64,000 nt of DNA from Clarkia xantiana subsp. parviflora (taxonomy: Eukaryota; Streptophyta; Magnoliopsida; Myrtales; Onagraceae): assembly GCA_036873135.1 (NCBI GenBank), contig JAPTYO010000017.1:992001-1056000 (forward strand), read 5' to 3'. A program made the translations under genes and the position numbers. Below are positions 47,648 to 59,317 of the stretch, one piece after another (position 1 is the first letter of the stretch; every line of letters starts with the position of its first letter). The notes under the pieces are model-generated. The model saw only the letters and a list, made by a program, of their open reading frames with translations, made no database searches and had not been told where the DNA came from.

Positions 47648-47653
47648 TATAAA
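47648..47653 (+). promoter_or_regulatory. TATA box of the antisense gene in B
   Basis: cctataaaccc lies about 175 bp upstream of the aORF ATG at 47826. Element A has cctataaaaaccc in the same position. Confidence 0.55.
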
Positions 47654-47825
47654 CCCTAACCCTGGGCACTGTTTCCCCTTTACCGTTTCCAAAATTCTAA
47701 AAGCTCTCTGCGATTGTGAGAACTCAAGCTCTGCGATTTCGAATACTCAAGTGCTTCTCTGGCCTCCTGTTCTCTGAACAATCTTTCCGGCAACATCAAG
47801 TTCATCCTTCCTACTTCAAATCATC

Positions 47826-50516
47826 ATGTCTGGTAAGGATTTCTTCCCTGTTGCTTGTATATCTTTTCCTTCCTTTTTGCTTAATTCGTTCGTAATTTTC
47901 CGAAAAAACCCAATGTGCCTTTCCTTGCCATGGCTGATTTCAGATAGTGGATCCGATTCCGTGGGGAGAAAGCCCTTCAATTTCGACTATGCACTCAACG
48001 AGATTTCTAGCACTGCTTACGATGCAGCTCTCCGGGAGGGATGCATCACCTCTACCTGGGAACCTCGCTTCCCATATCCTTGGCCCCGCCTCTCGAGTAA
48101 CCTTGAGGTTACCCGTCCCCGTTAAGGGGAGGTATTTGTCTCTACTGGGCAAATATCGGCGGGGATTCGATTCCCCTTCTGCGGCACCCTGGTCGAGATG
48201 TGCCGACACTACAAGACGCATCCCACCACTTTCTCTCCCCACGCCATCCGCCTCTGGAACGCCTTCCAAGTCCTCTACTTCTGACAGAAGTGGGTTTACA
48301 GCCTCCAGCTCTTCAGAACCTTCTACGGGATGAAGTGCAATGAGGCGGGGGTCTGTGCCTTCTACCCTAGGATGCCCAAGTGGAACAAGACACCACTCGC
48401 TTAAGGTTGTCAAGGGTCGGGGACTCCTGATAGACATGGGGTCGGATAACAGTGGGAGGAAGAGGAGCTACTTCTTCATCCAGAATTCTTCGATCCCGTG
48501 GCCCCGATGGGAGGTGGAAGCGGACTCTCCTCCCGCTTACCACACCTACTCCGATGACGACTTCCAAACCCTTCACCTTATCCAGCTTTACCGATGGGGG
48601 GAGTCCTATACTCCCCTCGATGCCAATTCACTGACGGAGCGGGACCTGGTGAATGCCGGGATCCGCCTCCTCGACATAGTTTCCGGGGGTCAACTCTTCT
48701 ACGGCCCCTCCAATAGGGTTCCTTGGGTAACGTCTCTAATCTCTGTTTCCATTTGTTTGCAGCTAAGAAGGTATCCGTGCTGACCAATCTCGTCCTTAAG
48801 CAGGGGGAGACCGACGCTGTCCGCACTGCGCGGAAGAGGAAATCAGCCAAGAAAGCTATTGCTCCGTCGGGATCTGCCTCCGCGGAGAGGACAAAGCGGA
48901 GCCGCGTGGAGGTGGACAAGCTCTTCGATGTCTAGACTGCTGAAGAAGGTAAAAAGCTCCGCCTAGCTATTAAATCGTACAGGAAGCTAGTTCCCAAGGA
49001 GTTGGTCCCTCCGACCATGGAGGCCCGTATCGTAGATGTCAAACGTGTTCTCCGAGGGGAAACTCCTCGTGTCCTGAAGGCGGGCTACTACAACTACCGC
49101 GGGAAGGACCAATATGTTTCTCGGCGCATCGTTTGGTGTAAGGGCCCTAACGAACTTCTGGATTATGTTTCTGAAGCCTCTCGTCCTCTAGGTGCAGGTC
49201 ACTCAGGAGCTCCGTCGGGTGCTGGAGCTTCAGCAGGTGCACCACCTTCAGCAGGGGCGCCTCCTTCAGCAGGGGCACCACTTTTCCCTGCTGGAGAGAC
49301 CCCGACCGGCGATCTATTTCATCGGGTGGAGAACCTGGACTCCTCCGAGGAGACTGATGAGGGTGGCTCCCTGATTCCTCGTCGGAGGGCGGAGCAGTCC
49401 CCACTGAAACCAACCTCCAAGGGGCTGCCCCCTCGCCTTCTTCACAACATCGACAACCGTCGCCCATCCATGACTTCACTCCTTCTCCAGCTCGGGGGGA
49501 GTCGGAGGCGCGCCCCTCCACGACTCGAGTCGGTCCTTCCCCTCTCCCCCTCGACGGGATTTTTTACAAGGCCTTCGACCCCGCACAGAAGGAGGCTCCC
49601 TGGCCCCTATCCAAACGCTGCAAGGGGTCCAGCTCCGACAAGGGGACGCATACCCAGAGCTGGCTCCACATCTGCTAGCAGGCTCAATCCTGCCCACTCT
49701 GAGGTATCCGATTTCCTTGGATCGGGAGGACATCCGTCGGGATGTCCAAGAAATGTCCATCCGTCGGATAGAGGTAAGACTTCTACTTTTCGCTCCTTCG
49801 TCAATAAAACAGGTTGCTCATCTGCTAATACTTCCCTTCCTTCCTTCGCAGGAGATGGGGGACATCAACCGCTGCTTCGGGTACATCTTCGCCTTCGAGA
49901 AAGCCCTGGAGAAGGTGCGGGCAAAGGGGGCTCCCGCTGTCATAGCTAAGCTTGAGAAGGATCTCGTGGCCTCCGAGTCTTCGCGGGGAAAACTGGCCAA
50001 GGAGCAGGCCATTCTCGACCGAAAGACTCGGGACCGCCAAAAGCAGGTTCGTGACTTCGAGGGGCTCCTGAAGCGGGAGCGGCAGGAGCGGCGGATTGCC
50101 GAGGAAAACTTGTCCTTGAAAAGAAGGCTCTAGAGGAGCAAATCGCTGAGGTTCCTGCGCAGCTGGTCGCGGCTGAGACCAAGGGCCGGGAAGATTATCG
50201 GGGGTCCGAGGACTTCCAAGCTGATGCAGTGAAGTTCTGCAGCGCGGAGGTGGAGAACACCCTCTTCAACGCAGTCGAGGAACTCCACCTGGAGTATGGC
50301 GACGCCATTAACTTCGAGAAGTCTCTATCTCTCGCTCCCTTCGCGAAGAAATACTTTGCCCTCTCGGAGGAGAGTGATGAGGGGAACACTCCTGCGGAGA
50401 CTCCAAGTGCTGACGCCCCGATAATTGACCCTCCAGCAGCTGAACCTATGGAGCCTTCTGCCACAGATCTTGTGGACCCTGCTCCCGCTGATGTCGCCGA
50501 CAAGGACCAAGCCTAA
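47826..50516 (+). pseudogene. Antisense aORF of element B, multi-exon, damaged
   Basis: The gene runs opposite to gag-pol. Exon 1 is atgtctg (47826-47832). Intron 1 (47833-47943) has gtaagg...tttcag borders and joins in frame to DSGSDSVGRKPFNFDYA. Exon 2 encodes RFPFCG, THPTTFSPHAI, LFRTFYGMKCN, then GRKRSYFFIQNSSIPWPRW and ends VPW at 48726; this resembles the 'putative gypsy type transposon' family (inference). A 36-41 bp gt...ag segment at 48727 is short for a plant intron. Then a basic KRKSAKK patch and GYYNYRGKDQYVSRR. Intron 49774-49851 (gtaaga...cgcag) joins RIE to EMGDINRCFGYIF. A coiled coil (49850-50130) and acidic Pro-rich tail end at 50516 with DKDQA. Stops at 48123, 48933 and others, and frameshifts near 49440 and 50130, disable it. 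Confidence 0.78.
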
Positions 50517-50639
50517 ACGCTTTATCTTTAGAGTCCTTGTATTTTTCCTCATTTTGTAATCCTCGGGCCTCCGAGCCCTCATTAATATCAGACTATCTTT
50601 CCGATTTTCCGTTGCACTTCTTCCAAGCGACTTTAACTA

Positions 50640-51463
50640 TGCTTGCTTAAGGCGAAACTTCGACACTTAAGAAATTTTCACACATCACTTAAGACGATTT
50701 AACCACTTGCACCACCTAAGGCGGCTTAATACCGTGCACCACTTAAGGCGACTTTTCAACACTTAGAATAAATCCAAGAACCATGCATCACTTAAGACGA
50801 CTTAATCTCGTGCACCACTTAAGGCGACTTAATCTCGTGCATCACTTAAGACGACTTAATCTCGTGCACCACTTAAGGCGACTTAATCTCGTGCATCACT
50901 TAAGACGACTTAATCTCGTGCACCACTTAAGGCGACTTAATCTCGTGCACCACTTAAGGCGACTTTACAACACTTAGAATAAATCTAAGAACAATGCATC
51001 ACTTAAGACGACGTAATCTCGTGCACCACTTAAGGCGACTTAATCTCGTGCATCACTTAAGACGACTTAATCTCGTGCACCACTTAAGGCGACTTAATCT
51101 CGTGCATCACTTAAGACGACTTAATCTCGTGCACCACTTAAGGCGACTTAATCTCGTGCATCACTTAAGACGACTTAATCTCGTGCACCACTTAAGGCGA
51201 CTTAATCTCGTGCATCACTTAAGACGACTTAATCTCGTGCACCACTTAAGGCGACTTTATCTCGTGCACCACTTAAGGCGACTTTATAACACTTAGAATA
51301 AATCTAAGAACAATTCTGATCGGAAGCAACCTCTTTATTTATTGATGGCACATAATCTGTTTACATCAAATCAAACGATAAACAACTTACACCGCTTAAG
51401 GCAATTTTACATCGGGCACCACTTAAGGCGACTTTCATCGGGCACCACTTAAGGCGACTTTCA
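50640..51463 (-). repeat. Tandem array of element B with 54-bp dimer structure
   Basis: Reverse complement of the 27-bp family. For most of 50783-51250 two variants alternate strictly: gcaccacttaaggcgactt and gcatcacttaagacgactt, giving a 54-bp dimer. A spacer, aacacttagaataaatctaagaac, recurs at about 50760, 50970 and 51288, so a larger period of roughly 210-320 bp is superimposed. The array lies between the stop of pol (51464) and the end of the aORF (50516). Confidence 0.92.
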
Positions 51464-54400
51464 TCAAGCATGACATTTCTTCAAGTGTTCGCCACTGAAA
51501 GAATGCTTCAATACTCTGCCATCGAGGTCTTCCAACTTGTATGCATTCGGAGCTGGCATCCCCACGACCTTGTAAGGTCCTTCCCCTTTTGGTGACATCT
51601 TGTCGATCCGATCCAAAAGGGGAAACTCATTCCGATGCTAAACTAGTTCTCCGACGAAGAATTGTCGAGACTTAACTCGCCGGTTGTAATATCTGGCCGT
51701 CGCCAAACACATTCGAGCCTGGACTTCATCGGCTTCCCGCCTCTTCTCCTCGAGCAAGTCCAAGTCCAACCGTCTCATCTCATCGTTCGTCAAAGGCTCA
51801 TAATATCTCAAACGATGGGACGCCACAGCTACCTCCACGGGAGCAACAACCTTCGTGCCATAAACGAGGCCAAACGGAGTCTCCCCAATTGATCGTTTGG
51901 GTGTCGTTCTAACAGCCCAAAGCACGTTCTCCAGCTCATTCAGCCATTTGCCCTTCAAGGCATAGACCCTCTTCTTCAGGCCATCCATCACGATTTTGTT
52001 GGCTGACTCTACCTGGCCATTAGTCTGAGCATGATGGACAGAGGTTGTCCGATGCTCGATGTTCAACTCCTCCAGATACTCCTTCACTTGAGCCCCGTTA
52101 AACGGTGGACCATTATCGCTGATCACCACCTTAGGAATCCCGTATCTGGATACAATATGAGTCTGAAGAAACTTGACGATCTGGTTCCCCGTCGTCTTGG
52201 CCAACGCCTTAGCTTCTATCCATTTCAAAAAATAATCGATAGCCACAAGCAGATATTTACACTGACCTTGTGCCTGCGGGAGAGGTCCCACCAAATCGAT
52301 ACCCCACTGCGCGAAGGGCCAAGCACTATTGATGGATGTAAGATTGGCAGCCGGAGCCGCGATATTCGGGGCATACCTCTGGCACGCGTCACTGGATCGG
52401 ACCAACGTCGTCGCCTCCTTGCTCATCGTAGGCCAGTAATAGCCCAGATTCAACACTTTCCTCATAATGGATCGGGCCCCTTCATGACAAGCCGCGACCC
52501 CTTCATGCACCTCCCTCAGGATTCGACTTGTGTCGGGCTCAGCCACACATTTCAAGTACGGAGTCGAGAACCAGCCCTTCTTGTATAGCTGATTGTCCAG
52601 CATCACGTAGTTAAGCGCGATCCGACGTATCCTGTCAGCTACCACTTCATTATCGGGGACAGCCCCCGTAGTCAGGTACGAGACTATCGGGGTAATCCAA
52701 GTGGGCTCCTCCTCTGATCCTGCTTTAATAGCACACACCTCCGACGGGTCGGGGGTCGACAAGATCACCTTCTCCAAGAAGTGCACCTTCCGATTTTCCT
52801 CTAGGGGTGCCCCCAAGGCGAATTTGCTCAAGGCATCTGCTTCCACATTTTCCTCCCTCAGGATCGCCTCAATGTCGAAACTTTTGAAGCTCTCCTTCAA
52901 GACTTGTACCTCACGAAGGTACTTTCTCATCATCGGGCTCTTCGCCTCGTATCGCCCTTGGACTTGATTCACGATCAGGCCCGCGTCACACTTCACACTT
53001 AAGTTAGCAACTCCCGTACCTTTGGCAATTTTTAGGCCTGTGATAAGAGCCTCATACTCAGCTTCGTTGTTCGTGGCCCTAAACGTTAAAGCCAAAGCAT
53101 ATAGAAGCGGCTCATCCCCGCCTGGTGGTATAAATACAAAGCCTGCTCCTGATCCGTCTGAACTCGAGGAGCCATTCGTATACATCTCCGAAGTATTTTC
53201 CTCATTTGGCTGTTCTGATTGCTCTGCCACCTCTGGTTGCTCTGCTGTCGGGACCTCCATGGTTGCCCCCTCTACAGGGCCCGCTTCTTCCAGATCGGGG
53301 GCTGTAGACTCTGCTATGAAATCCGCCAACGCTTGACCCTTAATAGCCGTCCTCGGAGCAAAGTGTATCCGAAACTCACTAAGCTCGAGTGCCCATTTTA
53401 CTAATCTCCCCGACGCATCAGGTCGGTTCAAAAAATTCTTCAGAGGCTGATTTGTCAACACAGTGATCTCGTGCGCATGGAAGTAAGGCCTCAGCTTCCG
53501 AGCAGTAATAATCAACGCAAAGAGATACTTCTCAACGGCGGGATAATTCATTTCAGATTTGGCAAACGCCTTGCTTACATAATAAACGGGGACTTGATTA
53601 CCCTCGACAACTTTCACTAACACAGAGCTAATGGAAAATTCAGAAACAACCAAATATAGATAGAGTGGCTCGCCTGGGATCGGTTTCGCCAACGGCGGGA
53701 GAGTGCGAAGGTGCTGCTTGAGTGCCTGGAACGCCTCTTCACACTTGGCAGTCCACTCAAACTTCTTGTTGGCCCTCAATACTTCAAAAAAGGGCATGGA
53801 TCGGTCACTTGCCTTGGACAGGAAGCGATTCATTGCAGCCAGTCGGCCATTCAACAGTTGCACCTCCCGATGGTTTATCGGAGACTTCATCTCCTCGATT
53901 GCCCTCAGCTTCTCAGGGTTCACCTCAATTCCCTGCTGGCTTACCATAAAGCCCAAAAACTTCCCCGAGTGGACTCCGAAGGCGCATTTGGTTGGGTTCA
54001 AGCGAACCTGATGAAGCCTCATCCGTTCAAACGCCGTGGCTAGGTTGTACACATGATCCTCAGCCTGTCGGAACTTCACCAACATATCGTCCACGTAAGC
54101 CTCCATGGTTTTTCCCAGCATATCCCCGAACAACTTGTTCACCAACCTTTGATAAGTTGCCCCGGCATTGATCAATCCGAAAGGCATGACATCATAATGA
54201 TAAATGTCACTGTCGGCATAAAAGGCAGTGTGGGGGGCATCTTCCTTAGCCATCTTGATCTTATTATAGCCCGAGTACGCATCCATGAAGCTCATCAACT
54301 CATGTCCCGACGTGGCATCCACCAACTGGTCGATTCTCGGGAGCGGGTAACAGTCCTTCGTGCAAGCCTTATTCAGGTCGCGGAAATCAACACACATCCG

Positions 54401-56044
54401 CCACTTCCCATTGCTCTTCTTCACCAGCACCGGGTTAGCGACCCAAGTCTGGAATCGGAGCTCCTTGATAAACCCAGCATCGAGTAGCCTGCCCACCTCC
54501 TGCTGGATCGTGATCCTCTTGTCTGCGCCCATCGGACGCCTCTTCTGCGCGATAGGCTTAATCGCGGGATCAATCTTCAACTCGTGCACGATCACATCGG
54601 GACTGATTCCTGGCATGTCACTCGGGGAACAGGCAAACAGCTCATTGAACTCCTTCAACATCTCAATCAATTCTCGAGCCCTTTCGTCAGACAGGGCGGA
54701 CCCGATTTTCACCTTCCTCTGAGGTCCGTCAATCTCGACCTCCTTCAAATCTTCCATGGGGGCGGGACGCCCAAATTTCTCTCTGGGATCAGCATCTGTC
54801 TGGAGGATAGTCATGGCCTCCCGTCTTTTTCTTCGGGTGGCATTAACATAGCACATCCCGGAAGCCACCTGGTCGCCCTTGACCTCCCCGACTCCGTGGT
54901 CAGTCGGGAACTTCATCTTCTGGTGCACAGTCGAGGCAACTGCCATCAGGGTGTTGATGGTGGTTCTTCCGATAATCGCGTTGTACGTCCCCGCGGACTC
55001 AACCACCACGAAGTCCACATTTCTTCTCTCCGCTTTCCACCCACTACCGAACTCTATTGGTAAGGTGATCATTCCCAGCGGATAGGAGGTAATGCCAGAG
55101 AACCCAACCATTGGGAAGGTCACCTCCTTGAGATCCTTCTTCGTTTTCCCCATGGCTTCCAGTGCGTCCATAAACAGAATGTCGGAGGAGCTCCCTCCGT
55201 CGATCAAAATCCGCTTCATCTCGTACCCATCTACGTCAAGGGTCACGACCAAAGCGTCATCATGTGGAGTCTCCACTCCTCTCAGGTCCTCCGCGGAAAA
55301 GGAAATCACAATCTCTTCCTTCGCAGTCCAGGATCCGGACCTCTTACCCAGCACCACAGAAGCGGAAGTTCTAGAGGCATAAACCTCTCGAGAGGCTGTG
55401 GTGTCACCTCCCGCAGCAAATCCTCCGTGAATCACATTGATAGTGCCCCGCTTCTCCTTACGGGCGCCAGAGGACTCTGGTTCCGACTTCTTCTTCTTCG
55501 GGGACCGATCGCGGGATCGGGAACGGGACCGCGATCGAGATCGAGAGCGGGAACGACACCGCCTTTCAGCCACAAACTCCTTGAGCTTCCCCTTCTGGAT
55601 CAGCTTTTCAATCTCCTTCTTCAACTCCCGACAATGGTTAGTGTCGTAACCGCTGGCGCGGTGGAACCGACAGTAACGATCGGTGCGGGATCCCATAAAC
55701 TCTCCTTCCTTCTTCGGGGGGTACCTAGAGATACCCTGTCGATCCATGACTGCTAACACCTCCGTCATGGAGCTATTAAGAGGGATGCTATAGTCTTCCC
55801 GCTTATCCTTCCTCGGGGGACGCCTTTCCTCCCTTCGATCAGAATGACCTCTAGTCCGACTGCTCTCGGACTTATCCTTCCGATTATGGTCGTCCACTGG
55901 CTTGAGCGACTGCTTCCCCTTGTTCGACTTCGGGGGTTCAAGCTCTCCGGCAGCTTTTTTCGACTCTTGCACGTCGATTTGCTGCTTCACCCTCTTCTGC
56001 AGTGCCTCCATGTTCCACACAGCCTTCTCAGCCACGCTGTGCAT
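51464..56044 (-). pseudogene. pol: gag C-terminus and pol of element B: near-intact polyprotein
   Basis: Open for 1468 codons from MHSVAEK, to a TAG at 51640-51638; the remaining 58 codons (EFPLLDRIDK ... KWEGPYKV-type ... KKCHA) are readable to 51464. Approximate residues: knuckle variant CRFHRASGYDTNHC 125-138; Arg-Ser run 163-181; protease IDGGSSSD 281-288; RT with CVDFRDLN 551-558 and YVDD 650-653; degenerate first RNase H with VSE at 800-802; second RNase H 951-1075, with NNEAEYEAL and EADALSK. Integrase: zinc domain 1180-1222, catalytic D1250, D1310, E1346 (35 residues between the last two). Oddities: the first acidic residue of the second RNase H is Asn (YTNGSS, residue 957; A has YTDGSS), and the first zinc cysteine is Ser (SSDACQ; A and C have SCDACQ). 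Confidence 0.95.
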
Positions 56045-57046
56045 CAGGTCGGAACCGTAGGGGGCTGTCAGGTTCCGAAGGAAGGTACGGATGGTTTATC
56101 CTTCCGATACATCTTCATCAATCTCCGCCACGCTGGCAGTGTATCGCTGGTAATAGTGCGCCAGCGACTCGTCGGGCCTTTGCACCACTTGGGCCAGGGA
56201 CCTCACACTCTTCAGGAGACGCCGACGACCCTGGTATTGCTGAATGAAACGGTCGTGCATGTCGGCCAAGCAGGTGATGCACCCTGGGGGCAGGCTGAAG
56301 AACCAGGTCAGGGCCCTCTCACCCAGTGTGTTCGGGAACAGCACACACACGATATCGTCGTTTGGGGCTCTTCCGAGACATGCCATGAGGTGCTTCTGGA
56401 CATGACGAACTGGATCCCCTTCGCCATCATACTCCTTCAATTTGGGGATACCCAGCCCTGGCGGGGTGAGGGTGTCTATTAGTCGGGGAACAAAGGGATG
56501 GGTGGATCGATCCCTCAGTTCTGACATCATTGGCTTCTATTCCCCCAGGAAGATCTTCACGATCTTCACTACCTGATCGGGGCTAATGGGACCATTGTGG
56601 GGAATGGTCCTGTGCTACACTGGTCCTGGCCCGTCGACCACAAATCGCTCTGATTGAGCGGGCTCCTTTCCCTTATCCTGGCTTCTGGGTTGGGCCTCCT
56701 GCACATTCTGAACCTCTGCTGGCGGGGGCACCTCCTCCTGCCTCTTGGCCGCCTCTCTCCGCTCTAAGAGAGCCTCCACAGCTGCCAAAAACATCGGCAT
56801 GGCATCCGCCACAGCCTTCATCAGATCCGCGTTTGGAGGAGCCTCTTCCTCCCTATTCTCTTGGTGTTGAGCAACATCTTCAGGGACTTCATTGTGCCCC
56901 CCTGTCCGAGAGACCTCAGCAGGGAGATTCTGGTGCTCAGCACGCTCCGGTGGTGAATTCAGAGTCGTCCCAGCAGGATGACGGGAACCACCAGATTGTC
57001 CTTGTCTTCTCTGCCTACCAGCCGCCATTGATCGAGTAGAAGTCAT
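56045..57046 (-). pseudogene. gag: gag of element B (three nonsense codons)
   Basis: Starts MTSTRSMAAGRQRRQ at 57046, about 20 bp past the PBS. The N-terminal part is Gln/Glu/Pro-rich and leads to ERFVVDGPGPV. The frame continues through TAG at 56617-56615 and TAG at 56539-56537 (CAG in A) into the core: EYDGEGDPVRHVQ, ALTWFFSLPPGCITC, ESLAHYYQRY. A TAA at 56098-56096 interrupts it just before TIRTFLRNL, after which the frame joins the pol ORF. No frameshift was seen, so the parent would have made a single gag-pol frame. Confidence 0.92.
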
Positions 57047-57065
57047 ACTAGCTTTTTGTCACGCT

Positions 57066-57082
57066 TCCCACAGACGGCGCCA
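57066..57082 (-). other. Primer-binding site of element B
   Basis: Reads tggcgccgtctgtggga on the minus strand, identical to A and one base from the LTR. Confidence 0.88.
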
Positions 57083-57083
57083 A

Positions 57084-57786
57084 TGTTGGATCACGGTGGA
57101 ACTCCGGTACAGTTTAGACGGCGATGCAAGCTCCTTCGCTCCACGTAATCCTGCAAGAGGGGATAGACCGGGCGGTGACCCAGAATCCCTCTCCAATGCT
57201 TAAATGAGTTCTCATATAAACTGGCAAGCAGGAATCTCAAAGAGTATATTTCAAAATGTATCAGATCTGAGGTAACCTCTGCCCTTTTATAGGCGAAGAG
57301 GTACCTTAGTTACCTGGTGAACCGTTGGGGTGGTTAGCCCGTATTCCGCTTATCTCGACCACGATCCCGCATATCTCGGGCATGATCTCGCCTATCTCGG
57401 CCACGCTCCGCGTATCTCGGCCACGATCCCGCCTATCTAGGCCATGATCTCGCTTATCTCGGCCACGCTCCGCGTATCTCGGCCTCAACCTCTGCTAGCA
57501 AGTCCCGACTAATATCGGAGACTCCAGAGTTATCTCATTGCGTCACCGCTCGGGGCCCCTCGTCATCGTGATAGGGCCAATCATTCTCAGGGGCCTACTT
57601 AAAGGCATCTCATCGGGAGCGTCCAGCTCGCCTATCGGGACCGACTCTGTCGGGACCTTTCATCATCGGGACTTCCACTGTCGGGACCCTTCGTCTTGGT
57701 CTTCTTGACCTCCTTTTAGGGCCCAGTGGGCCTATTCACCGTTTCCTCGCCGTTAAAGGGCCTAACGGCCATAGCGAAACCTATCA
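57084..57786 (-). repeat. 5' LTR of element B (703 bp)
   Basis: Partner of 46556-47263, with scattered substitutions and a 12-bp absence near 57590. TATAAAA on the minus strand at 57285-57291. The ~22-bp U3 subrepeats lie at about 57345-57485. Confidence 0.95.
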
Positions 57787-57931
57787 GGGGGGAGGCCCAT
57801 TTTGGGCCTCCCTTGTCAATTACTAATTGGATTTGGCCCAATTAGCCCAGATTGACAATTACCTAATTAACTTAGGTAATTCCTTTAATTAACGGGCTCC
57901 TATTACGGCGCCACGTCACCATATGCTAACA
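57787..57931 (-). repeat. Copia-type LTR H2, right piece
   Basis: Starts with the ggggg target-site copy and ends attacggcgccacgtcaccatatgctaaca, matching the end of H1. With the left piece the LTR would be about 563 bp. The sequence to its right reads ggcgagtgggagc on the minus strand, a purine-rich tract, so H2 is a 3' LTR of a minus-strand element. Confidence 0.75.
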
Positions 57932-58582
57932 GCTCCCACTCGCCGGAATGGGAGGGTGCTAGTTAATCTATACGATTACACAATGGTATCAACATCTCAG
58001 TCTTCAGTCTTCGTCTCCGTCTCCGAATAGTTCATACGAGGCTTGCCGCGCGACCGGCGGATACGACGGGCATCGTGCTACTCATCCCGCAGAATGTTGA
58101 TTCCCTTTCATGAACCAAACCTGTTTGAAATAAAACTATGTACCGCACTGGATCCTTGGTCAACTGTTTATTCTCGAATTGCCTAGTTTTCCACAAAGGA
58201 ATACTTCTCCAGGGTATCTGTACAAGTGTTCATAACCTTCAACTAATATCCGGTTGACGGACACCTAGTGAACACGAGAGTCGGTGAATTAAAGGTGAAC
58301 TTTACCATCCCCATCGCTTATACCCTTAGTCTGACTCAACCGGTTTCCAAGACGTGGTCACTTGGCTGTTTTCTTTGGCACTACGCTCGTACGCCGGGAA
58401 GCGAGCATTGAGCCAGACCTTAGGTATAAGTTGTGAGTCCGTGAGGATACTTTTGATGCCTCTTCATAAGACATCCGGGATTAATCACATGCTCAAGGTG
58501 AAGAAGTATGCGCCCTTTGAATAACAAGGATTCTAGCTAAAACAACCGAGCATGACCCCGTGGTCGAACGTGGCACGCGCAG
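57932..58582 (-). other. 3' untranslated region of copia-type element H2
   Basis: Begins with the probable PPT. No RT or RNase H motif is readable. It is cut at 58582 by element F; the last five bases cgcag are the likely target site of F. Confidence 0.5.
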
Positions 58583-59266
58583 TGTTGGATATCTGTCCAA
58601 TTCAGGTTCATATTTACGTTTCAGACCTCGCAAACATGCTAGAACCACAAAACGGATCTTTCCACGGTCACCCCGGGTCAAAAATGGTACGGATGCGCGC
58701 AGCGCCCGGACCGGGGACCTCCTGATTGCCGTGATAATCCGGACTGGTCCGTTTTGCCCGGCAATCTGGACCATGTCGGACGTCCACATGGTCTGGACTG
58801 CCGATTGGCACTGTGCGCTCACACCTAATACTGCGCGTTTACCCCTGTTTTTAATAAGTATGAGAAGTTAGTGCGCATATAGCCTACCTCGATGTCGGTA
58901 AGCGTTTTCTTGTAAACCGACATCAAACCGGGTATAGTTATCAGGTTTTCAATAAATAGGGGCCTAGATCTCCCATTTTAGGTAGGTTAACTCGAAACTC
59001 TGGAGAATTGGCTATTTGTGCTCTGACCTCTCTCTAAACATTCTCTCTCTAAAATACTGACTTTAGCATCGGAGAGGGCACAACCAGCACCACCCTCCTC
59101 TCCATGCTGGTTATCGCCCGCTCAGCAGAAACCGGCGTTTAGAAGACGGAGACAGAGATCAAAGTTAGTTCGAGGATCGAGGTTGGAGCCCAAGTTAGTT
59201 CGTGGATCAAGGATCAAGGTCCCTGAAAAGAAGTTCGAGATATCCCAAGTGGAAACGATCTCAACA
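58583..59266 (+). repeat. 5' LTR of element F (684 bp)
   Basis: Starts tgttggatatctgtccaatt, as in E and G, and ends gatctcaaca. The TATA position reads aataaatagg at about 58951, one base off TATAAAT. The motif tttagcatcggagaggg follows near 59062. Confidence 0.85.
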
Positions 59267-59268
59267 CA

Positions 59269-59284
59269 TGGCGCCGTTAGCGTG
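59269..59284 (+). other. Primer-binding site of element F
   Basis: tggcgccgttagcgtg. Confidence 0.75.
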
Positions 59285-59317
59285 ATTCGAGCAAGAAGTT
59301 GTTCCATACCGCAAGCT

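Larger units (their letters stand above)
46556..57786 (-). mobile_element. Element B: nearly complete Tat-type Ty3/gypsy retrotransposon, nested in H2
   Basis: The element is 11,231 bp, on the minus strand, with TSD ggggg at 46551-46555 and 57787-57791. Order on its own strand: LTR (57786-57084), PBS, gag, pol, 27-bp array, convergent antisense aORF, 3' UTR, PPT, LTR (47263-46556). Compared with A, pol is in one frame over 1468 codons. Gag has three nonsense codons and pol one, plus substitutions at functional residues. It is the best preserved coding element in the window. Confidence 0.96.

Noticed and set aside
50783..51296. Frames of 64 and 100 codons in the array of B
   Set aside because: Same cause: 27-bp and 54-bp periodicity.
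51662..56482. Many plus-strand ORFs of 60-185 codons opposite pol of B
   Set aside because: Shadow frames of the 1468-codon pol ORF. The same applies to minus-strand frames over 10305-14358 in A.
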